Origin: Arthrobacter sp. H16F315
Lineage (GTDB): Bacteria > Actinomycetota > Actinomycetes > Actinomycetales > Micrococcaceae
DNA length: 64,000 nt
Direction of reading: 5' to 3'
NCBI RefSeq assembly: GCF_024124825.1
Contig: NZ_JAMXSS010000002.1
Location: forward strand, 2,914,001 to 2,978,000
The notes under the pieces are model-generated. The model was not told the DNA's origin and did no database searches. It was given only the letters and a program-made list of their open reading frames with translations. This document shows positions 1 through 9,500 of this stretch, piece by piece. The translations under genes were made by a program, and so were the position numbers. Positions within the stretch are counted from its first letter, which is position 1. Every line of letters starts with the position of its first letter.

Positions 1-66
1 GATGAACTGGTCGAGATCGACGTGCAGCACCCACCGGATTCCGTTCACGCCACCAGTCTGCCCTAA
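1..66 (+). CDS. C-terminal end of an unidentified protein (partial)
   Basis: Frame 1 is open from the first base and ends at TAA 64-66, giving the last 21 residues (DELVEIDVQHPP...TSLP). The codons fit a high-GC coding region. A strong hairpin follows 55 bases later, as expected for a gene end. Too little remains to name a family. Confidence 0.5.
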   Translation, partial: DELVEIDVQHPPDSVHATSLP

Positions 67-120
67 ACATCGCTGGCAAGCGCCCGCTCCCATCGGGTGG
101 TGAGCAGAGCGCCCCAAGAC

Positions 121-158
121 AACTGACGGCCGCCCCGTTGCCGGGGCGGCCGTCAGTT
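121..158. terminator. Bidirectional hairpin terminator
   Basis: A perfect 17-bp inverted repeat (121-137 with 142-158) encloses the 4-base loop TTGC. The stem starts AACTGACGGCC and ends with TTT on the + strand and AA-rich bases on the other. It sits between two convergent genes, the partial one ending at 66 and the DJ-1 gene ending at 172, so it can serve both. Confidence 0.85.
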
Positions 159-171
159 TCAGTGCGCGGTC

Positions 172-936
172 TTAGTGTTCCGCTTCTGCGGCAGCCTTCT
201 CGGCGTCCTTCTCGGCACGCAGAGCCTCCGTTTCGTGCCGTTCCTCGGCTTTTTCCCGGTGGATGACCTCTGCGAAGAGCTTCTCCATCTCCTTGGCCAC
301 GCCGGCGGCTGAAGCCGGATTCTGGCCAGTGACCAGCCGGTCGTCAACCACAACCTTCTCCTCAAAGACATCAGCGGAGACGTGGGTGGCGCCCTGTTCC
401 TCAAGCCGGTCGGCCAAAAAGAACGGGATGACCTTGTCTTTTCCCGCGGCAACCTCCTCGTCGTTGGTGAAGGCCGCCACCTTCCGGCCCTCGACGAGGC
501 GAAGCCCGTTCTCCAATTCCACGTTCAGCAGGCCGGCCGGTCCGTGGCAGACCGCGCCCACCAAGCCGCCGGCGTTGTAGACGCTGGCGACGAGGTTCTG
601 CAAGCCTTCGCTGTCCGGGAAGTCCCACATGGTGCCGTGGCCGCCCACGAGGTAGACGGCGTCGTACTGTTCGGGATCAACGACGTCGACTCGGGCGGTG
701 TTGTAGAGACCGGCGCGCGTTGCCTCGTCCTCCGTGAAGGCAACCTGGATGGGATCTTCTGAGTCCACCTCGTCACGTGGGGGCTGGCCGCCTTGGATGG
801 ACGCGAAGTCGACGAAATGCCCGGAATCCTTGAAGACCTTCCAGGGATGTGCAGCCTCGGCCACGTTGTAGCCGGTCTTCTCGCCCGTACCGGGGATCTC
901 CGAAACGCTTGTCAGTACCATAAGAATCTTCTTCAT
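172..936 (-). CDS. DJ-1/PfpI family protein (type 1 glutamine amidotransferase domain, Hsp31-like)
   Basis: A 254-residue protein of the DJ-1/PfpI superfamily, which includes chaperones, glyoxalase III/deglycase enzymes and proteases. The fold's signatures are visible: an N-terminal strand KILMVLTSV, VGGHGTMWD around residues 97-105, and the nucleophile elbow GAVCHGPAG with Cys130-His131. The layout YNVAEAAHPW followed by GGQPPRDEVDSEDP is typical of the larger Hsp31-like branch. The last 30 residues form a charged Glu/Ala/Lys helix not needed by the fold. The ATG at 936 follows ATAGGAGC. It is divergent from the hydrolase at 1195 across a 258-base gap and ends at the hairpin 121-158. A stress-protective (glyoxalase or chaperone) role is a family-level inference. 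Confidence 0.9.
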   Translation of the reverse strand: MKKILMVLTSVSEIPGTGEKTGYNVAEAAHPWKVFKDSGHFVDFASIQGGQPPRDEVDSEDPIQVAFTEDEATRAGLYNTARVDVVDPEQYDAVYLVGGHGTMWDFPDSEGLQNLVASVYNAGGLVGAVCHGPAGLLNVELENGLRLVEGRKVAAFTNDEEVAAGKDKVIPFFLADRLEEQGATHVSADVFEEKVVVDDRLVTGQNPASAAGVAKEMEKLFAEVIHREKAEERHETEALRAEKDAEKAAAEAEH

Positions 937-1194
937 AAAATGCTCCTATCGTCGAATTCCAGCCTACGCCAAGCCTAATTCACGCCCGACGCAGGTGGCA
1001 GTCGGCTGCCGGGCAACTCTGCGGATTCCGCACGGATCACGGCCAGGGGCCAGCGATCGCCTAACGCGGTGACCGCTGCCTCGATCGGGCATCCCGACCG
1101 CCGCTCAGCCTGCTGCCACTAGTGCTTGAAAACTCTTACCGCCAGGTAGTACCGTCGCGGCAAGCGGTCGCAAACCACAAGCGGAAGGCGATTG

Positions 1195-2016
1195 ATGCTG
1201 AAGCAAGTGGCTAAGGGCGTTTACGTCCATAAGAGCAAGTTCATCCAAAGTAACTCCGTTGCGGTGCAGGGCCTGACAGGTGTGTTGCTCATCGATCCCG
1301 GTATCACGAGCGAGGAAATGGCCGACCTAGCAAACGACCTTCGAGGGTTGGGCCAGCAAGTCGTGGCGGGGTTCTCGACGCATCCGCATTGGGACCACGT
1401 GCTCTGGCACGCGATGTTCGGCGACGTGCCCCGTTACGGTACGGGCCGCTGCGCGGCGTCCATCCAAGACCTGCTGTCGCACACGGACTGGAAGGCCCGC
1501 GTGGCCGGGGCGCTACCGCCGGAGCTCGCCGGGGAGATCCCGATGGATCTGCTCGGTCTTATGACCGGTCTGCCCGCCGGAGCAGCGCAGATTCCCTGGG
1601 ATGGACCGAAAGTCCGGATCATCGAGCACCAGGCCCATGCGCCGGGCCATGCGGCGCTGCTGATCGAGGAGCACGGCGTCCTCGTCGCCGGCGACATGCT
1701 TTCCGACATCCTGATGCCGTTTCTCGATCTTGAGGCTGTGAATCCGGTCGAGGACTACCTCGCCGCGCTCCTGCTGTTTGAGGGTGTGGCCGACGAAGTT
1801 GCTGCCGTGATCCCCGGTCACGGCTCGGGTTGCGGGGCTGAGCAGCTTCGAGCTCGAATAAAACAGGATCGCGTGTACGTAGAGGCTCTGCGGGACGGCG
1901 GGTTTTCCGAGGATCCCCGGGTCGGCCCGTCAGCCCCGTTGGATTGGCTGCCCGACGTGCACCGATGGCAACTAGGGCGGCTCGCCCACAGGGCAAAGAA
2001 CGAGTCGCCACAATAG
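1195..2016 (+). CDS. MBL fold metallo-hydrolase
   Basis: A 273-residue metallo-beta-lactamase-fold hydrolase, probably binding two metal ions. The metal motif is THPHWDH (His63, His65, Asp67, His68). Further ligands fit APGH (His152), GDMLSD (Asp167) and IPGHGS (His209). No signal peptide is visible, so it should be cytoplasmic. The ATG at 1195 is preferred over the TTG one codon earlier because GGAAGG lies 7 bases upstream. The substrate cannot be inferred; relatives include lactonases, glyoxalase II and beta-lactamase-like enzymes. It is divergent from the DJ-1 gene. Confidence 0.88.
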   Translation: MLKQVAKGVYVHKSKFIQSNSVAVQGLTGVLLIDPGITSEEMADLANDLRGLGQQVVAGFSTHPHWDHVLWHAMFGDVPRYGTGRCAASIQDLLSHTDWKARVAGALPPELAGEIPMDLLGLMTGLPAGAAQIPWDGPKVRIIEHQAHAPGHAALLIEEHGVLVAGDMLSDILMPFLDLEAVNPVEDYLAALLLFEGVADEVAAVIPGHGSGCGAEQLRARIKQDRVYVEALRDGGFSEDPRVGPSAPLDWLPDVHRWQLGRLAHRAKNESPQ

Positions 2017-2206
2017 CGGCCGCCCAGCGGGCGACCCCACCGATTTCCGCAGCTGCACAGGAAGCGTGGATTTCACCCCGCCCCGACGTCGGCCCTGTGA
2101 TCGGTGTCCAGGGTCGGGGGCAGTCAGCAGTTTGTTGCTCACGGCAACTCAAGTCCCAGCGGCCGGGGCACCCGGTTCGGTGATTCGGACCGCCTGCCGC
2201 CAGAGT

Positions 2207-3454
2207 TCAGGTGCAGGCTTGTGGGTCGCCGTGCGGCAGAGCTGTCCCGGCTATGCGCCAGGCTGCTCCGTCCCACACCATGGTGTAGGCGATCCGCCAA
2301 TCGGAACAGGTCTGACCCGCCACCCCGTGACTGGCATCCTGGCGGGTCTGCAGGAGGACGCTGGCCTCCAGCGAATTGCCCGTCCCTGTCACATTTACGA
2401 CATCAAGTTTGGTCCAGTAGGACGACCCAAGGCCGTGGCTCCACTCGGCTTCGCCTCCGAAACTCGCTCCAAACTCCGGGGTGAACTGCTTGAAGGCCGC
2501 AGCGTAGGCGCCTCGGTTGATGCCTTGGCCGTGCAGCAGCAAGGCCTGGCCAACGTTGTTCGCCTGATCATGGTTGGAACTGACTTTCATGGAAACGATC
2601 CCTGAATCCGGCGCAGGCGCCCCGCCGCAATCAACCGGCGCCAGTGGCACGCCCCGGGCCCGCCACTCCTCCACTGCTTTTGCCACCCGCGATGCGGTGA
2701 CGGCATAGGCAGTTGATTGGGCACGGGCCCGGTATGCGCTTACTACCCCTGAAACCAGTCCGTCCTGTCCCATAAGCGGACCACCGCTATTGCCCGGGTT
2801 GATGGCTGCGTCCGTTTGAATCATGTCGCCAATGAAACCGATTCCGAAGTCAATGTCCCGATCCAGACCGCTCACGACTCCTCGGGTAAGTGTGAGAGTT
2901 TTTCCGTCCGGATAGCCTAAAGCGGCCACATCGGTGCCCAGGAGCGGTTCCGTCGTCTGGAAGGTGAACTGGTGCCCGCTGACAGCGGTATCTGTCCGGA
3001 CCAAGGCCAGGTCTGCCAATTTGTTGAAGCCCAGGACCACACCCCGGACGGCAGTTCCGTCGAAGGAGACCGTAATGGCTGAAGCCCGGTCAACCACGTG
3101 CGCCGCCGTCACCACCAAATCCGGCGCCACCAGGAATCCGGTGCCTGTTGGGCTGCCGTCACAGCGGGTGACACTGAGTTGCCCCACCCCGGACTGAACC
3201 TCGGCCACCATTTCCGGCCAAGTCTTAAGGGCAGGTGACGCTGACGGAGTGGACCCCAGGGATATGGGGGGTGGGGTGGAAATGGGCGGGGAGGCCGGTG
3301 GCTGCTGTTGCGTTGCTGTCTCCGGCGCCTTCTGCGGGTCGCTCGTCGGCGGCGGTGCCGTTGGGCTACTGCATCCTGCGAGCAGGATGCCAAGCACGGA
3401 CGCACCAATTGCGGTCCGGCGGTATGGGCGGGTTGGAAGCTTCTCATTCGCCAT
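2207..3454 (-). CDS. Trypsin-like (S1C/HtrA-type) serine protease lipoprotein
   Basis: A 415-residue exported serine protease. The N-terminus has basic residues, a hydrophobic segment and a lipobox LLAGC at about residues 24-28, then a Pro/Thr/Ser-rich linker, so it should be a membrane-anchored lipoprotein. The catalytic triad is visible: His in VVTAAHVVD, Asp in ADLALVRTD, Ser in NPGNSGGPL. No PDZ domain follows; instead there is a roughly 130-residue C-terminal part (HDQANNVGQALLLH onward, with WTKLDVVNVTG) resembling extracellular accessory domains of actinobacterial lipoproteins. The start at 3454 is chosen over the longer frame to 3631 because AGGAA lies about 8 bases upstream and the lipoprotein signal then begins correctly. 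It appears monocistronic. Confidence 0.85.
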   Translation of the reverse strand: MANEKLPTRPYRRTAIGASVLGILLAGCSSPTAPPPTSDPQKAPETATQQQPPASPPISTPPPISLGSTPSASPALKTWPEMVAEVQSGVGQLSVTRCDGSPTGTGFLVAPDLVVTAAHVVDRASAITVSFDGTAVRGVVLGFNKLADLALVRTDTAVSGHQFTFQTTEPLLGTDVAALGYPDGKTLTLTRGVVSGLDRDIDFGIGFIGDMIQTDAAINPGNSGGPLMGQDGLVSGVVSAYRARAQSTAYAVTASRVAKAVEEWRARGVPLAPVDCGGAPAPDSGIVSMKVSSNHDQANNVGQALLLHGQGINRGAYAAAFKQFTPEFGASFGGEAEWSHGLGSSYWTKLDVVNVTGTGNSLEASVLLQTRQDASHGVAGQTCSDWRIAYTMVWDGAAWRIAGTALPHGDPQACT

Positions 3455-4140
3455 TGGATTTTTCCTGACGCTCAGCAGGCAGCCTGGGAAAGCGGCTGCC
3501 TTCAAGCTAGTCCTCATGGCGGCGATATCCCATGGTTCAGCCATCCAATTATTGCGATCGTTTCGGCTCGCACCGGCGAGTTCGGGTGCATGCGCTCCCT
3601 TGTCCGGCACCTCCTCCGGCGTGTGGCACATTGTCAGCGTCGATCAGGAAGGCCAATGGATTGGCGGTTTTCGAGCGGTGGACACCGGTGGAGCCGTGGA
3701 ATCGGTGCTGCAATCAGTCGCCGGCTGGCGACGGAGGGACACGACGTCGTCATCACCTACGTTCGGGACGTGGACGCTGCCGAAAAGATCTCCGAACATT
3801 TGCGGCAGGCGGGTCAACGCGCCCTCGTCCCGCAGGTCGATACGACCCAGGAGTCCTCGGTCGTCGAACTATTTGACCTCGCAGCAGCCTGGCAGCTTCC
3901 GTCGCCGGGAATAGCGGCCAGGCTCATCTTCCTGCGGAACAGCCAGGCCATTTTTAGGGACATCCGGCTGATACCCGCCGCCTCAGGGCCCACCTGACCT
4001 GTCGCTAAGATTTTCCCCTCGACGAAACCACTTCCAAGTGCTAGACCAAGGGCATAGTACTCTCACCTCGAGAAATTGGGGGCACCCGTGCTGTATGGGG
4101 TTATGCTTTTACACCGTCTTGGCGGGGTGAATCACCGGCC
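3455..4140. other. Intergenic region carrying an SDR remnant and the toxin-locus upstream sequence
   Basis: No intact gene is seen between the protease and the Tc toxin. It contains the short-chain dehydrogenase fragment at about 3671-3892. From about 4015 to 4140 there is a less GC-rich stretch that should hold the toxin promoter; no confident -35/-10 pair could be assigned. Confidence 0.5.
3671..3892 (+). pseudogene. Short-chain dehydrogenase/reductase N-terminal fragment
   Basis: About 73 codons encode the first part of an SDR Rossmann fold: a degraded glycine motif ending SRGIGAAISRRLA, then EGHDVVITYVRD, an AAEKISEHLRQAGQ helix and a VPQVDTTQESSVVELF segment. This covers roughly the first third of an SDR. 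The catalytic Ser/Tyr-x3-Lys region is absent and no start codon with a ribosome site precedes it. It is a remnant, probably left by rearrangement next to the toxin locus. Confidence 0.6.
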
Positions 4141-6330
4141 GTGAACGGCCCCATTACCCCGGCCCTGGTTGAGGTGGCGGACCTGCTGCCGCCCTTCGAT
4201 GTGGCCGTGGATGCGTCCACCGGCTCCGCGTCGTACTCCTACCCGCTGCCGTTGCCGTCCGGGCGCTTGGGCTTCGGCCCCGGGCTGGCATTCAACTACC
4301 AGGACGCGGCGGGGAATTCGCCGTTCGGGTTCGGCTGGGCGCTCGGCGGGATGGCCTCGGTGAGCGTCTTTGACCGCCGTGATGTGCCCCGCTACGACGC
4401 CACGGACCGCTACTCCCTCGCCGGGGACGAGCTGGTGCCCGCCCTCACATCAGGTCCTGGCGGGCAGACGGCCCTGGAATGGGACGCCCCCGCCCACCAC
4501 GTCCGACGCTTCCGCAGCCGGCACGAGTCCACCTTCACCCGGGTGGAACAATGGACCGCGACAGCGGATGGCGACGTGCACTGGCGGGTGCGACGACCAG
4601 ACGGCAGCGTGGCCATTTTCGGCCGCCGCAGTGATGGATCCGGCCGGATCCGGGACCCCGAACGTCCGTCCCGGATCTACGAGTGGCTACTCGAGGCCCA
4701 GTACGACCGCTTCGGCAACGCCATCCGCTATGACTACGCGGCCGAGGACGGCGCCGCCGTGGACTGGAGCTCCCCCTCCGAATTCCCGCGCCTCAACCCC
4801 GCGGGTCACGCCCAACGCCTCCTCAAGCGCGTCCGGTACCTCAACCAGGATCCGCTGGACGCGAACGACGACGGTGCTGCCGCCAACTGGCATCTGGAGG
4901 TGGTCCTCGACTACGGCGACCACGCTCCCGGCCAGGCTGCCACCCCGGCGCCAGACCAAGACTGGCTGGTCCGGCAGGATCCCTATTCCAGCCGCCGCCC
5001 CGGCTTCGAGGTCCGCACCTACCGGCTGTGTCGCCGCATCCTCGTGTTCCACCGTTTCGCCGCATTGGGCCCCGCCCCCGTCCTCACCCGCGCCGTCAAC
5101 CTCATCCACGACCAGGCACCCACCGGAACATTCCTGCACCGGATCGAAGTCCAGGGCTTCCGGCATGATGCCACCGTCACCGTCCAATCCCTCCCCGGCG
5201 TTACCTTCCGCTATAGCGACAGCGTGGTGGAACAGCGGCTCCGCACCCTGGACTCCGCCAGTCTCGAAAACCTACCCCAGGGCCTTCACGGCTCGGACTA
5301 CCGATTCGCGGATGTCCGCGGCGAGGGCCTGCCCGGTGTCCTCACCGTGGCGGACGGCGCCTGGTACTACAAACCAAACTTGGGCGGCGGTATCTTCGGC
5401 CCGCAAGAACGGCTCGCCGAAACCCCCTCGGACCGCACCGCCGGGTCGTTGCTGGCGGACTTCGACCGCGACGGCAACTTCAACGTGGCCGTCCTGGACG
5501 GCCGCCACGCCGGCTTCAGCGAATACAACAGGGACGAACGCAGCTGGCATGCCTTCCAGCCCTTTGGCCAGGTCCCTGTCTTCGCCGGGCCCGGCCGGCA
5601 GGACTGGGTCGACGTCGACGGCGACGGGCTGCCGGAGACGATCCTCGCCTTGGGCGAAAATTCCCTGTGTTTTCCCGCCCTGGGCAAGATCGGTTACGGC
5701 GCCCCCACCAATCTCCCCCAGCACGCAGCGACCTCCGTCCCGCTCCTTGCCGAGCGTCCGGAGGTGGGCGTTTTTATGGCGGACATGACCGGCGACGGCC
5801 TCCTGGACTTGGTCCAGGTCCAGGAAGGCCGGATCGAATACTGGCCCGGACTGCCCGGCGGCGATTTAGGCGACCCCATCAGTATGCTCAACCCGCCCAG
5901 CCTTCCGGACGGCACCACACTGGACATCCGTCGGATCCGCTTTGTGGACCTGGACTCCACCGGCACCGCGGACCTGGTCTACGTGGGCGTGGACTACCTG
6001 CTGTGGTGGCGGAACGCCGCCGGCAACGGCTTTGTCTCCGGCGGCCAGGTGCTCGGCCTGCCCGCTGCGGATGACCTCTGCAGCGCCCAGGTCCTGGACC
6101 TCCTGGGCGACGGCACCCTCAGCATTGTCTGGTCCTCCGTCCTCGCCGGAGACAGCTCCGCTCCCCTGCGCTACGTCCGGTTGATGGCGGACGGCCCACC
6201 CCGCCGCCTCGTGTCCGTCGCCAGCGACGCCGGCGCGGAGACCGTCGTCGAATATTCTTCCTCCGCCGTGCACTACCGCCGCGACGAAGCCGGGGACGAA
6301 CCCTGGCTGACCCGGCTCCCCAGCACGTGA
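4141..6330 (+). CDS. Tc toxin TcB-TcC fusion, piece 1: SpvB/TcB N-terminal half (frameshifted gene)
   Basis: This 729-codon frame is the N-terminal half of a TcB component, which forms the beta-propeller and the front of the hollow TcB-TcC shell that encloses a toxic enzyme. The SpvB-like start is clear: DVAVDASTGSASYSYPLPLP, then LAFNYQDAAGNSPFGFGWALG. FG-GAP/VCBS-like aspartate repeats follow (ADFDRDGNFNVAVLD, DVDGDGLPETIL, ADMTGDGLLDLVQV, LDSTGTADLVYVG), typical of the TcB middle region. The likely start is GTG 4141; there is no strong ribosome site. The frame ends early at 6330. The expected continuation (HVTVVDRVFLIDHIA) is one frame over, so one base is missing, most simply a C in the run 6318-6321. 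The chain then continues to 12286. Confidence 0.85.
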   Translation: MNGPITPALVEVADLLPPFDVAVDASTGSASYSYPLPLPSGRLGFGPGLAFNYQDAAGNSPFGFGWALGGMASVSVFDRRDVPRYDATDRYSLAGDELVPALTSGPGGQTALEWDAPAHHVRRFRSRHESTFTRVEQWTATADGDVHWRVRRPDGSVAIFGRRSDGSGRIRDPERPSRIYEWLLEAQYDRFGNAIRYDYAAEDGAAVDWSSPSEFPRLNPAGHAQRLLKRVRYLNQDPLDANDDGAAANWHLEVVLDYGDHAPGQAATPAPDQDWLVRQDPYSSRRPGFEVRTYRLCRRILVFHRFAALGPAPVLTRAVNLIHDQAPTGTFLHRIEVQGFRHDATVTVQSLPGVTFRYSDSVVEQRLRTLDSASLENLPQGLHGSDYRFADVRGEGLPGVLTVADGAWYYKPNLGGGIFGPQERLAETPSDRTAGSLLADFDRDGNFNVAVLDGRHAGFSEYNRDERSWHAFQPFGQVPVFAGPGRQDWVDVDGDGLPETILALGENSLCFPALGKIGYGAPTNLPQHAATSVPLLAERPEVGVFMADMTGDGLLDLVQVQEGRIEYWPGLPGGDLGDPISMLNPPSLPDGTTLDIRRIRFVDLDSTGTADLVYVGVDYLLWWRNAAGNGFVSGGQVLGLPAADDLCSAQVLDLLGDGTLSIVWSSVLAGDSSAPLRYVRLMADGPPRRLVSVASDAGAETVVEYSSSAVHYRRDEAGDEPWLTRLPST

Positions 6331-6502
6331 CCGTGGTGGACCGTGTTTTCCTCATTGACCACATAGCCAACACCCGCTCCGTGGCACGCTACGAATACCA
6401 CTGCGGCTACTTCGACTCCGTCGAGCGCGTCTTCCGCGGCTTCCTGCACGTGGACATCCATGATTCAGGCTCCTTCCACCGGCCCGGCTGGGGCGCCCCG
6501 GC

Positions 6503-9500
6503 GTGGCCGAAATCCGGCCCCTCCGCCCCGATGAGCTGCCCCCTGACGACCTCGGCGCTGCCTCCTGCCACCGGCTCTGGCACGCCTCTGGGGACCCCGA
6601 CGTCGACGCCCGGCTCCGCACCCGCTGCTGGGCCGCAGACCCGGATGCGCCCACCCCGCCCAGCGGCCCTGACGCGCCCACCGAAGACCCCGACGCCCAC
6701 CGCGCCCTGGCCGGTTGGCCGCTGCGGGACGAACTGTTCGCCGTAAACCGCACCGGCCAACGCAACCCGCACCCCCTCAGTGTCTCCACCACGGGCTACG
6801 CCGTGCACCAACTCCAGCCCGCGCTGGGCGGGCGCCCTGCCGCCTATACCGTGCGCGAACGAGAGACCCTCGAAGCCAGCTACGAGGAGCAGCCCGCAGA
6901 TCCCCGGGTGGAGCAGCGCGTGGTCCTGGCCCGGGACGAGGTGGGCTGCGAACTGCTCACCTTGGACCTAGGCTGCCCGCGCCGCCCCGGCCAGCCTGCG
7001 GCCGATCCCAGCCAGGGTGTGCCCATCTCCCAGGTCACCCGCCGCCGGGTCACGCACGTGGACACCGAGGACAGCTATCTGCTGGCGATCCCCGTCGAGG
7101 AGGAAGCATTCGAGGGCAGAGGATTAGGCGACGCCGGCCCGCTCAGCTTCACCGCAGCGCGCGCCGCAACCACCACCGCGCTGGCCGCCCCGCTTGAGAA
7201 CGGCGCGGCCTTCACCGCCGGCATGGAGCTGCGCCGCGTGTCCTGGGACCGCACGCTGTACCGGGACGCCGCCCGAAACGGCACCCGGCCGCTCGGCGAT
7301 CCGGGGCCTGAGGGCTTGGTCCACCACGAGGAGCACGCCTGCTTCGCGGCCGCCGAGGTGGCCCGCATCTATGCTGCCCGGGTCAACGCCGCGGCACTCA
7401 CCGCCGCCCACTACGTAGCGGCGGATGGCTACTGGTGGGCCCGCGGACCCGTGGCCGCGCTGCTCCCCGCCGCCCGTTTCAGCCTGCCGGAAGGCTCCCT
7501 GGAAGCCGACGGCGCACAAACCGCGTGGGTGTGGGACCCGGCCGCGCTGTCAAGGCTCAGCTTCACGGACGAGGTAGGCAACACCACCACCGCGGACCTC
7601 GACTACCAGGTCATGGCCCCGTGGCGGATCACCGACGCCAACCAGGCCACCTTCGAGGCGCGCTATGACGCCTTCGGGTTCACCGTTCTCACGTCCGGGC
7701 ACGGCACGGCATTGGACGACGGCGGCACCTCCCAGGCACACGGGGCCCGGCCGTTGAGTGCCCACCCGGGCGGGCTCCCCGGCACCGTGACGGCGGCCCT
7801 CGCCAACCCGGGTGGCGCCGTCGTACAGGCCAGCACCTTCGCCTTCTGCGACCTCGCCGCTTTCCGGGACCGGGGTGAGCCGATCTGCAGCGTTGACGTG
7901 GCGCGCGAGTCGCTGGTGGACGACGGCGCGGGCGGCCCGGCCCAAAACGGCGAGTTGCAGGTGGCCGTGCAGTACTTCGACGGGTTCGGCCGGCCCATCC
8001 AAGGTAAGCAGCGCGTGGACGCGGGCCCCGCGGTGGTCCGCCGCCCGGACGGCAGTATCGACGTGGATGCCCAGGGGGTGCCGGTGGAGGCCCCCGCCGC
8101 CCAACGCTGGCGGGCATCCGGGCACGTGGTGTTCGATTCCAAGCAGCAGGCTGTCCTCGAGTTCGAGCCCTTCCACACCACCACGCCCCGCTACGAGCCG
8201 GATCCCGAATTGCAGTCGTTCGGAACCGCTGTGCGCCACCGCTACGATGCGCTGGGCCGGGAAATTGGAGTCAGCCTGCCCAACGGCACCCGCACGCAAG
8301 TCACCACCGACGCCTGGTCCACCACCTCCGCGGACCCCAATGACACCGTGACCGGCTCGGACTATGAACTGCAACGCAAAGCCCTGCCCGCCGGCGATCC
8401 CGAACGCCGCGCGCTCGAGCGCGCGAGAGCCCACGCTGGCACTCCCACCACCGTGCACGTGGACCCGATGGGCCGTACCGTCCTGGAGGTGCGCCGCGGT
8501 GCCGCGGCCGAGGAACGCCGCTGCCGCCGGACGTTGGACGACGACGGCAACGTCATCGCCGTCGTGGATGCCCGCGGGGTGATGATCACCCAGGTGGACC
8601 TGGACATGGCTGGCCGGCTGCTGCGCCAACGCAGCGTGGACGCTGGCGAGACGGTTTTCTTCCTCGACGCGCTGGACCGGGAGGTGCAGCGCTGGGATCC
8701 GCGGGCGTACCGGATCCAATCCAGTTACGACGCCGCGGGCCGGCCCACGGAAATCCGCGTGTCCGGCAACGGCCTGAACCACATGGTGGAACGGCTCACC
8801 TACGGCGAGGATCCTGCGGTGCCGGCGGCCGTGGCGCGCAACGCGCGCGGGCTGTTGGTGGTCCACGAGGACTCGGCCGGGCGGCATGAGGCCCTGCGCT
8901 TCACCCCGGACGGCAACCCGCTGGAGGTTTCGCATCGGCTGCGAACACTGGTGGACCGCGAACCGGACTGGGCCGCTCCCGGCGGCGAGCCCCTGGACGC
9001 CACCACCTACACCGCCGTCTCCGCCTATGACGCCTTCAGCAGGCCGTTGCGGCGAACCTCCCCGGACGGCACCACCCGCATGTTCGATTACCGCCGCGCC
9101 GGCGGTATGGACACCATCACCGTCTCCACTTCTGACGGTCAGCTCAGCAACCGGTCCATCTTGGCGGGCAGCAGCGCCAACGCCCGCGGCCAGCAGGAAC
9201 GCGTCGAGCTGGGCAACGGCGTCACCACGATCAACGGCTACGACCGCGCCACCGGACAGCTCACCCGCTCCACAACTGCCTCCGCTGGCGCCGCCGCGCA
9301 GACACTGCGGGACGTGGAGGTGGTCCGGGACCCGGCAGGCAACATCACCTGGCTGCTGGATCACGCCCAGGAACCGGCGCACCCCACCCCGGTCCTGCAG
9401 GGGCTCACGGTGACGCCGGCCCGAGAGTACCGCTACGACCCCTACTACCAGGTGGTGGAGGCCACCGGCCGCGTGCACCAGGCGCTGCTGCCCACCGATG

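Noticed and set aside
6318..6330. Programmed ribosomal frameshifting in the TcB-TcC gene
   Set aside because: No slippery heptamer with a downstream pseudoknot is evident, and the same kind of break recurs in unrelated genes across the window, which favours sequence error.
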